Source of the DNA: Spirosoma fluviale
GTDB lineage: Bacteria; Bacteroidota; Bacteroidia; Cytophagales; Spirosomataceae
Length of the DNA stretch: 7,661 nt
Direction: 5' to 3'
Assembly (NCBI GenBank): GCA_945906915.1
Contig: CAMDSI010000097.1
Span: 1 to 7,661 of the forward strand
Positions 6,743 to 7,661 of this stretch are shown here, piece after piece. Made by a program: the position numbers and the translations under genes. The notes below the pieces were generated by a model, which saw nothing but the letters and a program-made list of their open reading frames with translations, made no database searches and was not told the DNA's origin. The first letter of the stretch is position 1. Each line of letters begins with the position of its first letter.

Positions 6743-7661
6743 AAAAATTCATCACCCTTTGCCTAATTAGTGCACAATTATTCGCCCAAAAAGCCCCTAA
6801 AAATGTCATCTTTTTAATAGGGGATGGAATGGGTGTTAGTCAAATATATGCTGGTTTAACAGCGAATCGGGGGCACCTAAATCTCGAACGCGTGAAGGTA
6901 ATTGGCTTTCATAAAAACCAGGCTTCTGACAATTATGTGACAGATTCAGCGGCAGGTGCAACGGCATTTGCTACGGGGAAACAAACCTATAATGGAGCTA
7001 TTGGATTAGACTCATTGAAAGTCCCTTCTGTCACTCTTTTAGAAATGGCGGAGCAAAAAGGATTATCCACTGGTCTTGTTTCTACCTGCGATATTACGGA
7101 CGCGACTCCCTCTTCTTTCATTGCACATCAGCGTACTCGCTCCATGCACGAAGAGATTGCTTTGGATTTTCTTAAGACGAAGGTAGATGTCGTGATTGGT
7201 GGTGGAAGGAAGTATTTTGAGAAGCGAAAAGATGGTTTAAATCTGCTAGATACCTTACGTAAAAAGGGGTACGAGGTGCGTCGAGAATTGAATTTAGACG
7301 GAGTCACAAAGGGTCCGCTTTTCGCTTTGTATGCAGAAGAAAATCCGATCAAAGTGATGGAAGGTCGAGGCGATGCGTTATTGAAATCTTCTAAAAAATC
7401 TATTGAAATTCTGGGTCAAAACAAAAAAGGATTTTTCGTTATGATCGAAGGTTCACAGATCGATTGGGGCGGCCATGCGAATGACGCAGATTACGCGATT
7501 ACGGAAATGGTCGACTTCGATAAGAGCATCGGTTTTGCTCTTGATTTTGCGGCGAAAAACAAGGAGACTTTAGTGATTATTACAGCGGACCACGAGACAG
7601 GTGGGATGGCGTTGATGGGCGGAAATATGAAGACTGGTGAGGTTAAAGCGGCTTTCACTAC
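6739..7661 (+). CDS. Secreted alkaline phosphatase, PhoA family (3' end cut by window edge)
   Basis: Metal-dependent phosphomonoesterase predicted to act in the periplasm or outside the cell. The 307 visible codons start with a short signal peptide (MKKFITLCLISAQLFA, likely cut before Q17). Active-site elements appear in family order: metal ligand D29 in LIGDGMG; nucleophile S70 in TDSAAGATAFATG; D121-A-T123-P, equivalent to the Mg-binding DAT of E. coli PhoA; R134 in AHQRTR, likely the phosphate-binding Arg; E237, D242 and H246 in EGSQIDWGGH; and D284-H285-E286 in ADHETGG. The last conserved metal His of the family should lie beyond the edge. The ATG overlaps the preceding stop (ATGA), so expression is tied to the oxidoreductase. 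The frame is open to the last base with no sign of decay. Whether it attacks general phosphoesters or a partner of the phosphonate substrate is unknown. Confidence 0.95.
   Translation, partial: MKKFITLCLISAQLFAQKAPKNVIFLIGDGMGVSQIYAGLTANRGHLNLERVKVIGFHKNQASDNYVTDSAAGATAFATGKQTYNGAIGLDSLKVPSVTLLEMAEQKGLSTGLVSTCDITDATPSSFIAHQRTRSMHEEIALDFLKTKVDVVIGGGRKYFEKRKDGLNLLDTLRKKGYEVRRELNLDGVTKGPLFALYAEENPIKVMEGRGDALLKSSKKSIEILGQNKKGFFVMIEGSQIDWGGHANDADYAITEMVDFDKSIGFALDFAAKNKETLVIITADHETGGMALMGGNMKTGEVKAAFT

Noticed and set aside
7128..7352. Minus-strand open frame of 74 codons
   Set aside because: It lies wholly inside the alkaline phosphatase gene, on the opposite strand, and overlaps conserved family sequence. 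Its predicted peptide has no recognisable motif. It is a shadow frame.

Overview
The window looks like a chromosomal segment from a member of the Bacteroidota. It holds a paired SusC/SusD outer-membrane uptake system, promoters of the Bacteroidota type (TAnnTTTG at -7) and almost no Shine-Dalgarno sequences. An aquatic Cytophagales-like host is my guess from the style of the SusC N-terminus and the moderate base composition; it is not proven by the sequence.

The left part (1-4662, minus strand) is a two-gene operon. A SusC-type TonB-dependent transporter is followed 28 nt later by a SusD-like outer-membrane lipoprotein, which runs off the left edge. The middle (4663-4896) is a 234-bp divergent regulatory region. 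It has one good -7 element facing each way, an 11-bp near-perfect direct repeat and a short palindrome.

The right part (4897-7661, plus strand) is a tightly packed operon of three genes joined by 8-nt and 4-nt overlaps. They encode a phosphonatase-like HAD hydrolase (PhnX relative), an FAD-dependent oxidoreductase of the type that recurs beside such hydrolases (TIGR03364-like), and a secreted alkaline phosphatase that runs off the right edge.

The best reading is a phosphorus-scavenging locus centred on an aminophosphonate. The oxidoreductase would oxidise the C-N bond to give a phosphono-aldehyde, the HAD enzyme would break the C-P bond to release phosphate, and the alkaline phosphatase would strip phosphate from esters outside the cytoplasm. 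The divergent SusCD pair is a plausible outer-membrane importer for the same phosphorus-bearing ligand. That link rests on position alone. No transaminase (PhnW), inner-membrane transporter or regulator is visible in the window.
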